Of a DNA stretch of 22,944 bases, positions 14,984-22,060 are shown in pieces. This DNA is from Hydrogenothermaceae bacterium (lineage in GTDB: Bacteria; Aquificota; Aquificia; Aquificales; Hydrogenothermaceae): contig JALSSG010000025.1 in NCBI GenBank assembly GCA_026984355.1, forward strand, positions 1 through 22,944, given 5' to 3'. The first letter of the stretch is position 1. The number at the start of each line of letters is the position of its first letter. Below the pieces are notes generated by a model. The model was not told the DNA's origin, ran no database searches, and saw nothing but the letters and a program-made list of their open reading frames with translations. Both the position numbers and the translations under genes were made by a program.

Positions 14984-15349
14984 TTATTTTGCTCCAAATT
15001 GTTCACATGCATCGTAAACATATTTCATATATGCAACGCATGGACCACCACCCATTAGTGTAGCTACCATAGCAGCCTCTATTATTTCAGATTTTGTTGC
15101 TCCTTGTGCAATAGCATTTTTTGTGTGGAAAGCTATACAGTATGGACATTGGGACTTTACTGATAGAGCTATAGATATTAGTTCTTTGGTTTTTGTATCT
15201 AAAGCTCCTGGTCCTTCTGTTGCTTTAAAAAATCCCATAAATGATTTGACAAAAGTAGGATAGTCTTTTTCAATTTCTTTAAATAGTGTTAAGAATTTTT
15301 GATAGTATAATTCCATATTTTCGTGTAAATGGTCTTTTTTTGTTTCCAT
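14984..15349 (-). CDS. AhpD-like carboxymuconolactone decarboxylase-family protein
   Basis: A 121-residue cytoplasmic protein of the AhpD fold. It has the redox motif CPYC with the following His (C68, C71, H75 in SQCPYCIAFHTKNA) and the family helix QGATKSEIIEAAMVATLMGGGP. Members with this CXXC-X3-H site act as alkylhydroperoxidase-like thiol reductases; the true substrate is unknown. Two further Cys (C104, C115) lie near the end. ATG 15349 was chosen because AAGGAGAG stands just before it. An in-frame ATG at 15376 would place that ribosome site inside the gene. The start of the divergent cysteine desulfurase is only 60 bases away. Confidence 0.88.
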   Translation of the reverse strand: METKKDHLHENMELYYQKFLTLFKEIEKDYPTFVKSFMGFFKATEGPGALDTKTKELISIALSVKSQCPYCIAFHTKNAIAQGATKSEIIEAAMVATLMGGGPCVAYMKYVYDACEQFGAK

Positions 15350-15371
15350 TTTTTCTCTCCTTAATATATTA

Positions 15372-15397
15372 TTCATTAATAATGTTCATTAATAATG
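15372..15397. repeat. Tandem 13-bp direct repeat in a divergent start region
   Basis: TTCATTAATAATG occurs twice in tandem without any gap or mismatch. It fills the middle of the 60-bp space between the AhpD-like start (15349) and the cysteine desulfurase start (15410). Each unit contains an imperfect palindrome (CATTAATAATG). It may be a paired operator or simply AT-rich slippage. Confidence 0.6.
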
Positions 15398-15409
15398 CTG
15401 AGGAAGTCA

Positions 15410-16558
15410 ATGGAAAATCATATCTATCTTGATAATGCTGCTACTACTTTTATTTTTGATGAAATATTATCTCAGATGCCTGATATTTTCAGTAAATATT
15501 ACGCAAATCCAAACAGTATATATTCTGATGGACAAAAATCAAGGAAAATTATAGAAGAAAGTAGAAAAAATATTTGTGATGTTGTTGGCTGTAGTTTTGA
15601 GGAGATTGTTTTTACTTCCTGTGCCACAGAAAGTAATAATACTATAGTTCGTGGTGTTGCTGAAACTCAAAGTAAAAAAAGAAAAATATTAATATCTCCT
15701 ATTGAACATAAATCTGTTCTAAATCCTGTTAAATTTCTTGGAAAAAAGGGTTTTAAGGTTGAGTTTTTAAAGGTAGATAAAAATGGAGTTGTTGATATTG
15801 ATGACCTAAAGAGAAAATTAGATGAAGATGTATTTCTAGTTTGTGTAATACATGGTAATAATGAAACTGGAGTGGTTCAGGATATAGAATATATAGGGAA
15901 GATATGTAAGGAAAGACAGGCTTTATTTTTTTCTGATGTTGTTCAATCTTTTTTAAAAGAAGAAATAAATTTAGATTTTATCGATTTTTTTTCAGTTTCT
16001 GGTCATAAACTAAATGCTCCTAAGGGTATAGGATTTTTTTATAAGAAAAGGGAAATTGATATTGAGCCTCTTTTGTATGGAGGTGGACAGGAAAAAGGAC
16101 TTCGTTCTGGAACAGAAAATACGCAGTTTATAAAGTTTATTTCTGATGCAGTGTATATATGGAGTAAAAAGCATGAAAAGTTTTATAACCATTTACTTAG
16201 TTTAAGAGATTATTTTGAAGCAAGGCTAAAAGAGGCTATACCAGATATTCATATAGTAAGTGAAAATGTTAAAAGGCTTCCTCATATTAGCTGTGTAATT
16301 TTTCCACATATTGATGCACAAACTATGATACTTTCTTTAGATTCTAAGGGAATTGCTGTTTCATCTGGGTCTGCATGTTCTTCAGGAACTCCTGAACCGT
16401 CTCATGTTCTTTTATCTTACGGATACTCTAAAGAAGAGGCTTTAAGAGCTGTAAGATTTTCTTTTGGAATTTTTAATAATTTTGAAGAAATTGATAAAAC
16501 CATTGAAGTTATAAAAAATATATATCATAATTACATGAAATTTATTTATTCTTTTTGA
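15410..16558 (+). CDS. Cysteine desulfurase (NifS/IscS family)
   Basis: A pyridoxal-phosphate enzyme that removes sulfur from cysteine as an enzyme-bound persulfide for iron-sulfur cluster or other sulfur uses. From ATG 15410 it has 382 residues. Visible are the start YLDNAATT, the cofactor-stacking H100 (SPIEHKSV), D176 and Q179, the cofactor Lys K200 in SGHKLNAPKG, and the active-site Cys C323 in SSGSACSSGTPEPS. The SSGSAC loop matches class I (NifS/IscS) enzymes. GAGGAAG just before 15410 decides the start over an ATG at 15395 that lies in the tandem repeat. No scaffold gene (iscU, nifU) is adjacent. The 3' end overlaps the convergent FlgM-like gene by 17 bases. Confidence 0.92.
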   Translation: MENHIYLDNAATTFIFDEILSQMPDIFSKYYANPNSIYSDGQKSRKIIEESRKNICDVVGCSFEEIVFTSCATESNNTIVRGVAETQSKKRKILISPIEHKSVLNPVKFLGKKGFKVEFLKVDKNGVVDIDDLKRKLDEDVFLVCVIHGNNETGVVQDIEYIGKICKERQALFFSDVVQSFLKEEINLDFIDFFSVSGHKLNAPKGIGFFYKKREIDIEPLLYGGGQEKGLRSGTENTQFIKFISDAVYIWSKKHEKFYNHLLSLRDYFEARLKEAIPDIHIVSENVKRLPHISCVIFPHIDAQTMILSLDSKGIAVSSGSACSSGTPEPSHVLLSYGYSKEEALRAVRFSFGIFNNFEEIDKTIEVIKNIYHNYMKFIYSF

Positions 16559-16751
16559 GAAAATCTAACATTTTTTCGGCTACTTCTTCTGGAGATACTG
16601 AGTACTCTCCATTTTCTATCTGTTTCTTTATTTTATTTAATTTTTCGTTTTTAGGCATATACTTTTCCTCCACAAACATTTTTTCTAATTTTTCAAATTC
16701 CTTATTTGAAAGATATTTTTTTAAAATTTTCCTCAATTTTCCTTTTGCCAT
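16542..16751 (-). CDS. flgM: FlgM-like anti-sigma-28 factor
   Basis: A 69-residue, very Lys/Glu-rich protein. The C-terminal half (KLNKIKKQIENGEYSVSPEE, then VAEKMLDFL) matches the FlgM family pattern in which a helix, IxxGxYxV and a final helix ending in a leucine-rich tail bind sigma-28. From memory it is close to the end of Aquifex FlgM. The N-terminal half has no recognisable feature, as is common for FlgM, which is largely unfolded. A ribosome site AGGAAGAG precedes ATG 16751. A sigma-28-like promoter lies directly upstream, which would fit feedback control of flagellar genes. No flagellar gene is adjacent. Other small helical regulators remain possible. Confidence 0.6.
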   Translation of the reverse strand: MAKGKLRKILKKYLSNKEFEKLEKMFVEEKYMPKNEKLNKIKKQIENGEYSVSPEEVAEKMLDFLKKNK

Positions 16752-16770
16752 TTTTTCTCTTCCTGTGCAG

Positions 16771-16799
16771 ATTTTCGGTATAATTTTAGTAATACTTTA
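16771..16799 (-). promoter_or_regulatory. Sigma-28-like (FliA) promoter for the FlgM-like gene
   Basis: On the minus strand TAAAGTAT (16799-16792) is followed after 12 bases by ACCGAAAA. The E. coli consensus is TAAAGTTT, 11 bases, GCCGATAA, so the spacing is one base longer, with 7 of 8 and 6 of 8 matches. It overlaps a plus-strand TATAAT (16779-16784) that may serve tsaB. Confidence 0.45.
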
Positions 16800-16819
16800 A
16801 TTAAAATAATAGGAGTATC

Positions 16820-17434
16820 ATGTACTTAGCAATAGATACATTTTCTGAAATTTTTGAAATTTGTATTTTTTCGCAAAATCAGATACTTACAAGGCAAATG
16901 TATTTTAAAAAGCGTCAGTTTTCAGATTTTCTACCATTTAAATTAAAGCAGATAAAAGATGAGCTTAATATTGATTATTCTTCTTTAACTGGTGTTATAG
17001 TCAATAAAGGTCCTGGTTCATATACAGGGGTAAGGGTTGGTGTAAGTGTTGCAAAGTCTATAGCTTATTCTTTTAATATACCAGTTTATGCTTTTTTAAG
17101 TGTTGATGCAATAGCTTATAAGTATAGGGTTTACCAGGGTTATATAACTGTTATTTTAAATGCAGGAAAAAAGGAAGCTTATTTTAGACAGTATTTATCA
17201 GATGGTTCTAATATAGAGCCTGTTTCAAATCTAAAACTTGTAAAGCAGAAAGATATATATACGGATATTTCAGGATTGGTAGTTTTAAAAAATCTTCAAA
17301 TAGAAAATCTAGTTTCTAATGAAGTTGTTTTTTTAAATGAGTCTGTAGCTTATGAAGGAGGACTATTTGCACTCAAGCATAATCTTATAGAAGATATGTA
17401 TAAATTAGAACCTGTTTATCTAAGAGGATTATAA
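16820..17434 (+). CDS. tsaB: tRNA threonylcarbamoyladenosine biosynthesis protein TsaB
   Basis: A 204-residue member of the ASKHA fold that partners TsaD and TsaE in making the t6A base of ANN-decoding tRNAs, in the cytoplasm. The start MYLAIDTFSEIFEICIF, the motif NKGPGSYTGVRVGVSVAKS (near residues 69-87) and the following FNIPVYAFLSVDAIA are typical of TsaB. The C-terminal half is shorter and more divergent, as usual. ATG 16820 follows AGGAG closely. TATAAT at 16779-16784 is a possible -10 box without a good -35 box. The 3' end overlaps the convergent TrpD2-like gene by 19 bases. Confidence 0.9.
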   Translation: MYLAIDTFSEIFEICIFSQNQILTRQMYFKKRQFSDFLPFKLKQIKDELNIDYSSLTGVIVNKGPGSYTGVRVGVSVAKSIAYSFNIPVYAFLSVDAIAYKYRVYQGYITVILNAGKKEAYFRQYLSDGSNIEPVSNLKLVKQKDIYTDISGLVVLKNLQIENLVSNEVVFLNESVAYEGGLFALKHNLIEDMYKLEPVYLRGL

Positions 17435-18456
17435 CTTATTTTTGATTTTTTCCTACTTTGCGATGTTATTTTTTGAAATTCTTTGAACAATTTTAAGGCT
17501 TTCTGGTTTTTTAAATTTTCTTTTGCTACTTCTTTTGCTTCTTCAAAAGATGAGGTTTTCCCACTGGCAAAAATTAAAAGGGAAGCTGTATCTACAGCCC
17601 ATATAGATAAAGGGTGATTTTTACCTTGTAGTATCTGATAACATATTTTTGCATTTTCTTTTATAGATATAGGTTTTTCTTGAAGGTTTATAGGTTTTTC
17701 TGGAGAGAATTTTATTTCTTTTCCCTCTTTATCTAAAATAACTGTTGGTCTTAAAGGATTTGTTTCTATGCCACCTTCTATACCTTTTATTACAAAGAAT
17801 TCTTCAAATTTTTGAAAGGATAAAAGCTCTTTTAGTTTTTTAAAGTAAGGTTTATGAAATATACCTGCTATAATTTTTTTTGTGTTAAATGGGTTTAATA
17901 ATTTTTCAAGAACATTTAAGTAGGTTCTAAGATGAAATTTTCTCCTTTTTGGTAAAAGAGAAAATAGTTTCCTGTTGAAACACCACTGTGGGAAATATGC
18001 AAATCCAGTATTTTCAAGAGCATTGATAATATCTTCTTTGTCTTTTAAATATCTGCATCCCATTTCTACTAAAACATCATAGTAGCCTGTACCGTACTTT
18101 GCAGGGACACCTTCACTTCCATGTCCTGTAATTTTTATTCCAGAAGCTGTAGCTATAAATATAGATACAGGAAGAATATGGGGTGTTCTGTTTTTTCCAT
18201 CATATGGGACAGATATATCAATAGGATTTAAGTATGATACATCTATAATGTTTGTTTCTTCATTTAAAGCTTGAAGGAAACCTTTAAGTTCTTCTATCTC
18301 TTCTCCTTTATATCGCATAGCCATCCAGAATGCGCCAGTTTCTATATCATCACTGTTTCCATTTAATATTATTTTCATTACTTCTTTTGCTTCTTCAAAA
18401 GACAAAGATTTAGAACCGTGGACACCAACGCCCACGGTTTTTAGAAACTTTTCCAT
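17416..18456 (-). CDS. TrpD2/YbiB-like glycosyltransferase family 3 protein
   Basis: A 346-residue protein with the layout of anthranilate phosphoribosyltransferase: a small helical domain (residues 15-70) followed by an alpha/beta domain with GHGSEGVPAKYG (111-122). The phosphoribosyl-diphosphate loop GTGGD of true TrpD is replaced by YDGKNRT (85-91), as in the TrpD2 (YbiB) group. Those proteins bind nucleic acid and lack tryptophan biosynthetic activity, so a role in tryptophan synthesis is unlikely. The end is Lys-rich. It starts seven bases behind the porin stop with no Shine-Dalgarno sequence. It reads in the same direction as the nap-porin genes and is probably cotranscribed with them, but no functional link is evident. 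Confidence 0.75.
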   Translation of the reverse strand: MEKFLKTVGVGVHGSKSLSFEEAKEVMKIILNGNSDDIETGAFWMAMRYKGEEIEELKGFLQALNEETNIIDVSYLNPIDISVPYDGKNRTPHILPVSIFIATASGIKITGHGSEGVPAKYGTGYYDVLVEMGCRYLKDKEDIINALENTGFAYFPQWCFNRKLFSLLPKRRKFHLRTYLNVLEKLLNPFNTKKIIAGIFHKPYFKKLKELLSFQKFEEFFVIKGIEGGIETNPLRPTVILDKEGKEIKFSPEKPINLQEKPISIKENAKICYQILQGKNHPLSIWAVDTASLLIFASGKTSSFEEAKEVAKENLKNQKALKLFKEFQKITSQSRKKSKISYNPLR

Positions 18457-18463
18457 TTTTCTG

Positions 18464-19747
18464 TTAATACGTGTAATTTAGTTGAAGCCAGTATTTATTT
18501 ACATCTGTTTTTCCTTTAAGATTTCCTCCTGTATAGTATCCATCATCAGCTCTGTAGAATGCTGCTTTTGCAAGAAAAGATAGATGTTTTGTTAGTTTTT
18601 TAGTATATAAAACGTCAAGCTCTTTTCCTATATCTTTACTTACATTAGGGTCTGTTGGTTCCTGGTCTGATTTAAATATCAGATATACGAGCATAAATTT
18701 ACCAAAGTCTGGTTTTTTGTATCCCAGATAAAGACTTAGTTCATTCATACCATAATCAAATCCATTTGCAGCACCAGGTAAAAGAACATCTGCCCATCCA
18801 TCGAATTTGTGTAATGTGGCTAAAGGTGTGGAAAATCCAGCATCTTCATCAGGGTCCTTTCCACCAAAGTGGGTATACATAAGCTTTCCAAAGAATCCTT
18901 TAGAACCTGTTCCTATACTTAGCCTATAGTATTTTGTGTCTATATTTCTATTGTTTGGACGATTGTCTAAAGCATAAGGGTCATTTTGAATAGCATATTC
19001 TCCAAGATATGAAATTTTTGCATCTCCAAGCTTTACTTTTCCAGAAGCTTTTATACCAAATGTGTCGTGGACATCTGTTATCATGTATGCAAAAGCTTTT
19101 AGTCTCAAAGATTTATGGGCAGAATAGTTTACGTCAAGAACTATAGGCATTTTATTGAGTCTCCAATCAGCATTAAGTGAGTCTACTATTCCTTTTCTTT
19201 CATATATACCAGCAAGTAATATACTGAAATTTTTAATAGCTTTTGATGAAACACCAAGTACTCCAAAGGATTGGAACATCTGTCTCCATGCTACGTTTCC
19301 TATAAATCTGTGGTCATCGATTATTACGTAAACTCTACCTGCTATAAATGTAGTTTTATCTTTTGTATAGGTTAAAGCAAACTGTGAAAATCTTGTGTTT
19401 GGTGGGTCTGCTACCAGTTCGTAGTCTGGTTTTTGAGGTGCATAGTTGTCTAAAATAGCCCCAACATTTACTGCTTCGATAAGTGCGTTAAATCCTTTTG
19501 TGCCAAATAATGATTTTAGTTTTAAAATGGCGGCGGTTCTAAGTGTTAGGGCATTGGCTGTTTTCTTTCCATTTCCTTCTACATAGACATTTTCCCATCT
19601 TGGTCTTAGCTGTATGTGTCCTTCTACGCCATTGATAAATGAAGAATCAGCATAGGCTTTTTGAAAATTAACATTGTTTTGATGAAACGAAAATAAGCCT
19701 AGTGTACTAAATAATAAGGTTCCAAGTGCTAAAGTTTTTTTCTTCAT
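18464..19747 (-). CDS. Outer-membrane porin, alginate-export-like family
   Basis: A 427-residue exported protein. The signal peptide has a positively charged start and ends near AYADSS. The mature part begins with a short Gly/Arg-rich strand (GVEGHIQLRPRWENVYVEG), followed by many amphipathic strands and a C-terminal LNYTY, as in barrels recognised by BamA. The segment GRVYVIIDDHRFIGNVAWRQ (residues 137-156) is typical of the alginate-export porin family, which has many members unrelated to alginate. The gene follows the PAS gene after four bases, with a strong AGGAGGGG site, so it is probably part of the nap transcript. It may let nitrate or another solute into the periplasm; that is inference. 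Confidence 0.8.
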   Translation of the reverse strand: MKKKTLALGTLLFSTLGLFSFHQNNVNFQKAYADSSFINGVEGHIQLRPRWENVYVEGNGKKTANALTLRTAAILKLKSLFGTKGFNALIEAVNVGAILDNYAPQKPDYELVADPPNTRFSQFALTYTKDKTTFIAGRVYVIIDDHRFIGNVAWRQMFQSFGVLGVSSKAIKNFSILLAGIYERKGIVDSLNADWRLNKMPIVLDVNYSAHKSLRLKAFAYMITDVHDTFGIKASGKVKLGDAKISYLGEYAIQNDPYALDNRPNNRNIDTKYYRLSIGTGSKGFFGKLMYTHFGGKDPDEDAGFSTPLATLHKFDGWADVLLPGAANGFDYGMNELSLYLGYKKPDFGKFMLVYLIFKSDQEPTDPNVSKDIGKELDVLYTKKLTKHLSFLAKAAFYRADDGYYTGGNLKGKTDVNKYWLQLNYTY

Positions 19748-19751
19748 GCTT

Positions 19752-20315
19752 TTACCCCTCCTGTATGTAATAAAAGTTTTCTACCGCTTCTTCTAATATC
19801 TCAACAGGATGTTTATTTAGTTTTTTTGATAGCTTATTTAACCTGTCATATGTTTTTTTGTTTATGTAAATTACTACTCTAACATTTCCTTCTTCCTGTT
19901 CTCTTTTTATATCATAGATATCTTGCATCTGCTTTTTTAGCTCTTGAGGCATTTTATATCTCATTGATTTGTAGCCAATAAGTTGACCGTTTTTATATAT
20001 GCCAGATATTTCTGTTTTAACCCAGTAATAGCCTTTATCTTTCCTTAGATTTTTTATATATCCTTCCCATTTTTTTCCCTGTTTAATTGTTTCCCATAAA
20101 TTTTTAAATACTGATTTTGGCATGTCTGGATGCCTTATTATGTTGTGTGGTTTTCCTATTAATTCATCTACAGAGTATCCTGATATTTTTGCAAATGTTT
20201 CATTAGCATAAGTTATAATTCCTTTTAAGTCTGTCCTTGATATGATAACTTCGCCTTCTGGAACTTCTGTTTCCCAGAACATATTAAAAGTTTTGTCTAT
20301 GATTTTTTTATGCAT
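19752..20315 (-). CDS. Aer-type PAS sensor with C-terminal ribbon-helix-helix-like domain
   Basis: A 187-residue cytoplasmic protein without membrane segments. Residues 20-120 form a PAS domain of the Aer type: IIRHPDMP, FKNLWETIKQGKKWEGYIKN, KGYYWVKTEISG and GYKSMRYKMP. The residues needed for FAD binding in E. coli Aer (R57, H58, D60, W79) align at a constant offset with R61, H62, D64 and W83, so a flavin cofactor is likely. After a charged linker, residues 144-183 (VRVVIYINKKTYDRLNKL, then KHPVEILEEAVENFYYI) fit the strand-helix-helix pattern of ribbon-helix-helix DNA-binding domains. It overlaps napD by 8 bases and precedes the porin, so it belongs to the nap operon. A one-component redox or oxygen-responsive regulator is the best reading. 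The DNA-binding part is recognised by pattern only. Confidence 0.8.
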   Translation of the reverse strand: MHKKIIDKTFNMFWETEVPEGEVIISRTDLKGIITYANETFAKISGYSVDELIGKPHNIIRHPDMPKSVFKNLWETIKQGKKWEGYIKNLRKDKGYYWVKTEISGIYKNGQLIGYKSMRYKMPQELKKQMQDIYDIKREQEEGNVRVVIYINKKTYDRLNKLSKKLNKHPVEILEEAVENFYYIQEG

Positions 20316-20610
20316 CTTTTAAAGCATCTGGTACATATTTTTCTTCAAGTTTATGAAACTCATTAATTGCATCTGCTAATTCTTCTTCGCTGTAGCAGTA
20401 AACAAGGTCTACAGAGAGTATATGAGGAATTTTAGAAATCTGGTCAAATTTTTCCATTTCACTGTTTACGTTCTCAGCTTCAACTGTTATTACTATTCTT
20501 CCTTTATCATCATAAAAATGGACTTCACATAGGTTAGAATTTTGCAGAGCTTCTAAAACCTGTTTCATATATTTTGGAGGTACTTTTACTATCGCACTTG
20601 ATATATTCAT
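20308..20610 (-). CDS. napD: Nitrate reductase maturation chaperone NapD
   Basis: A 100-residue cytoplasmic chaperone that binds the twin-arginine signal peptide of NapA before export. The family start MNISSAIVKV, then EVHFYDDKGRIVITVEAEN and HILSVDLVYCYSEEE, give the ferredoxin-like fold. ATG 20610 was chosen because GGAGG lies eight bases upstream, its ATG overlaps the napL stop as ATGA, and NapD proteins begin MNISS. A GTG at 20625 would extend it by five residues. It is fifth in the visible order napH-napB-napF-napL-napD. Confidence 0.9.
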   Translation of the reverse strand: MNISSAIVKVPPKYMKQVLEALQNSNLCEVHFYDDKGRIVITVEAENVNSEMEKFDQISKIPHILSVDLVYCYSEEELADAINEFHKLEEKYVPDALKDA

Positions 20611-21557
20611 TGATTCAACCTCCACATAAGTATTTTCCTTGATTCATCTGTTGTAATAAGGTGTGTATCATCTATAAAAATGATATTGTTTAAAGCATAT
20701 GAATGACCTTTTAGTAGGTAATTAACTGTTTTTAATGGAAGATTAAATACAGCTATATCACTTTTTTCATTTATTCCATATGCGCCGTATTTTAAAGAAG
20801 GGCTAAGTCCAACAGAATATACAAAGAAATCTGCTTTAAATATGTATTTTTCACCTGTTTTTGTGTTGTAAAGAGTTGCTTTTTTATCTCTACCTCCTGT
20901 AAGGATGTAATTACCTTTAAAATCAATTTTAAATGTTTTATCAAGGTTCATTTTTGGTATTTCTTTTTCTACTTTTCCTGTTGGAATATCTACGATATAA
21001 ACAATTCCTGATTCACAGGCTACTGCTACTTTATCTTTATTTATGGCAAAGTCAGAAAATGGAGAACGACTTATATGAATTTGATATACTTTTTTTCTAT
21101 TCCTTAGGTCGTATAGTATAAGGTCATTTGCAGGTAATCCTAGAAGGATATATCTGTCTTTATATAGTTTTGCCTTTATGGCTAAGATTTTTTCATTTTC
21201 CGAAATGATTAAGTTTAGTTTTCCATGTTGGTAGCTAAATAGCTGGGAAAAACCTTTTGTTGACTGTACAAGCATATAGATTGTGTTATCTGATGAAACA
21301 TCAACAGAGTAGACTTTTGGTCTTATTTTTTCACCGAAAAAGTCTTCTATATCTGGCAAATTAATCTGTTTTATCTTTTTTCCAGTTTTTAGATGAAAAA
21401 TTTCTACGGTTCCAACTTCTGTTGCTACATACAAATAACCTTTTTTGTATACAGCATCTTTTACACCGCCTTTAGCTAAAAGAGTTTTCTGTGGTGTTAG
21501 TATCGTTTGAGCATAAACAGTATAAAAAAGTAGTATAGCTGGTAAGAACTTTTTCAA
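20607..21557 (-). CDS. napL: Periplasmic WD40-like beta-propeller protein NapL
   Basis: A 316-residue exported protein whose start codon is TTG 21557. The TTG overlaps the napF stop as TTGA, has AGAGGT a few bases upstream, and opens a signal peptide (LKKFLPAILLFYTVYA, cleaved before QTILTP). The mature part is a chain of WD40/YVTN-like blades, for example GYLYVATEVGTVEIFHLKTG, GNYILTGGRDKKATLYNTKTG and THLITTDESRKILMWRL. In Wolinella and other Campylobacterota, napL lies at this same place, between napF and napD, and encodes a protein of this kind. Its role in nitrate reduction is poorly defined, and the assignment here rests on domain type plus position. Confidence 0.82.
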   Translation of the reverse strand: MKKFLPAILLFYTVYAQTILTPQKTLLAKGGVKDAVYKKGYLYVATEVGTVEIFHLKTGKKIKQINLPDIEDFFGEKIRPKVYSVDVSSDNTIYMLVQSTKGFSQLFSYQHGKLNLIISENEKILAIKAKLYKDRYILLGLPANDLILYDLRNRKKVYQIHISRSPFSDFAINKDKVAVACESGIVYIVDIPTGKVEKEIPKMNLDKTFKIDFKGNYILTGGRDKKATLYNTKTGEKYIFKADFFVYSVGLSPSLKYGAYGINEKSDIAVFNLPLKTVNYLLKGHSYALNNIIFIDDTHLITTDESRKILMWRLNQ

Positions 21558-22060
21558 TTTTTTACCTCTGCTGGTTTTATTTTTATTGCAGTAGCAGGAC
21601 ACTTTACTACACAGAAACCACAACCTGTACATTTGTGGTCTAAAATTTCTGGATTGAACAAACCTTTAAACTCAACAGCAGAATATATACATATATCACT
21701 GCAGGAATTACATATTATTTTTTCCCATGCAAAGCATCTTGATTTGTCTATAAAGATTTTTACATTTAGTTTCTCATCTGGGTATTTTTCCATATTTATC
21801 ACGTTATATGGGCAGTTTTCGCTACATTTTTGACAGAAAGTACATCCACTTTTTTCAAATTTTATAAATGGAATACCATTTTCTTCTTTAAAGATTATTT
21901 TTTCTTCACATGCTTCGATACAATAACCTTCGCAGTTTTTACATATATCTGCTTTGCTATAGTCAAAATAAGGTGGTCTTATTACAGTTTTTTCCTCTTG
22001 ATTTTTCAAAATTTCTCTACTCATATGTGGAAGTTTTTTAAAGAATTCTCTTCTGTTCAT
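21554..22060 (-). CDS. napF: Ferredoxin-type protein NapF
   Basis: A 168-residue iron-sulfur protein. It begins MNRREFFKK with the conserved IRPPYF before four Cys groups: C40-C43-C47-C51, C73-C76-C79-C83 (CTFCQKCSENCP), C109/C117-C120-C124 (CNSCSDIC) and C144-C147-C150-C154 (CTGCGFCVVKCP). The layout follows E. coli NapF, a cytoplasmic protein thought to help mature NapA. The first group has spacing CX2CX3CX3C, one residue longer than usual. It starts at ATG 22060, overlapping the napB stop by 4 bases, and ends in the TTGA overlap with napL. Confidence 0.88.
   Translation of the reverse strand: MNRREFFKKLPHMSREILKNQEEKTVIRPPYFDYSKADICKNCEGYCIEACEEKIIFKEENGIPFIKFEKSGCTFCQKCSENCPYNVINMEKYPDEKLNVKIFIDKSRCFAWEKIICNSCSDICIYSAVEFKGLFNPEILDHKCTGCGFCVVKCPATAIKIKPAEVKN

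Noticed and set aside
15395..15409. ATG 15395 as the cysteine desulfurase start
   Set aside because: The GAGGAAG ribosome site for ATG 15410 would fall inside the gene, and the extra five residues lie partly in the tandem repeat.
18414..18439. Hairpin AACCGTGG / CCACGGTT near the start of the TrpD2-like gene
   Set aside because: It lies within codons for a VGVGVHG repeat-like stretch, has a ten-base loop, and only three T follow on the plus strand, where nothing is expected to be transcribed.
21558..21632. Start of NapL at ATG 21632
   Set aside because: It would place 25 residues, read out of frame from napF, before a clear signal peptide. TTG 21557 with AGAGGT and the TTGA overlap fits better.
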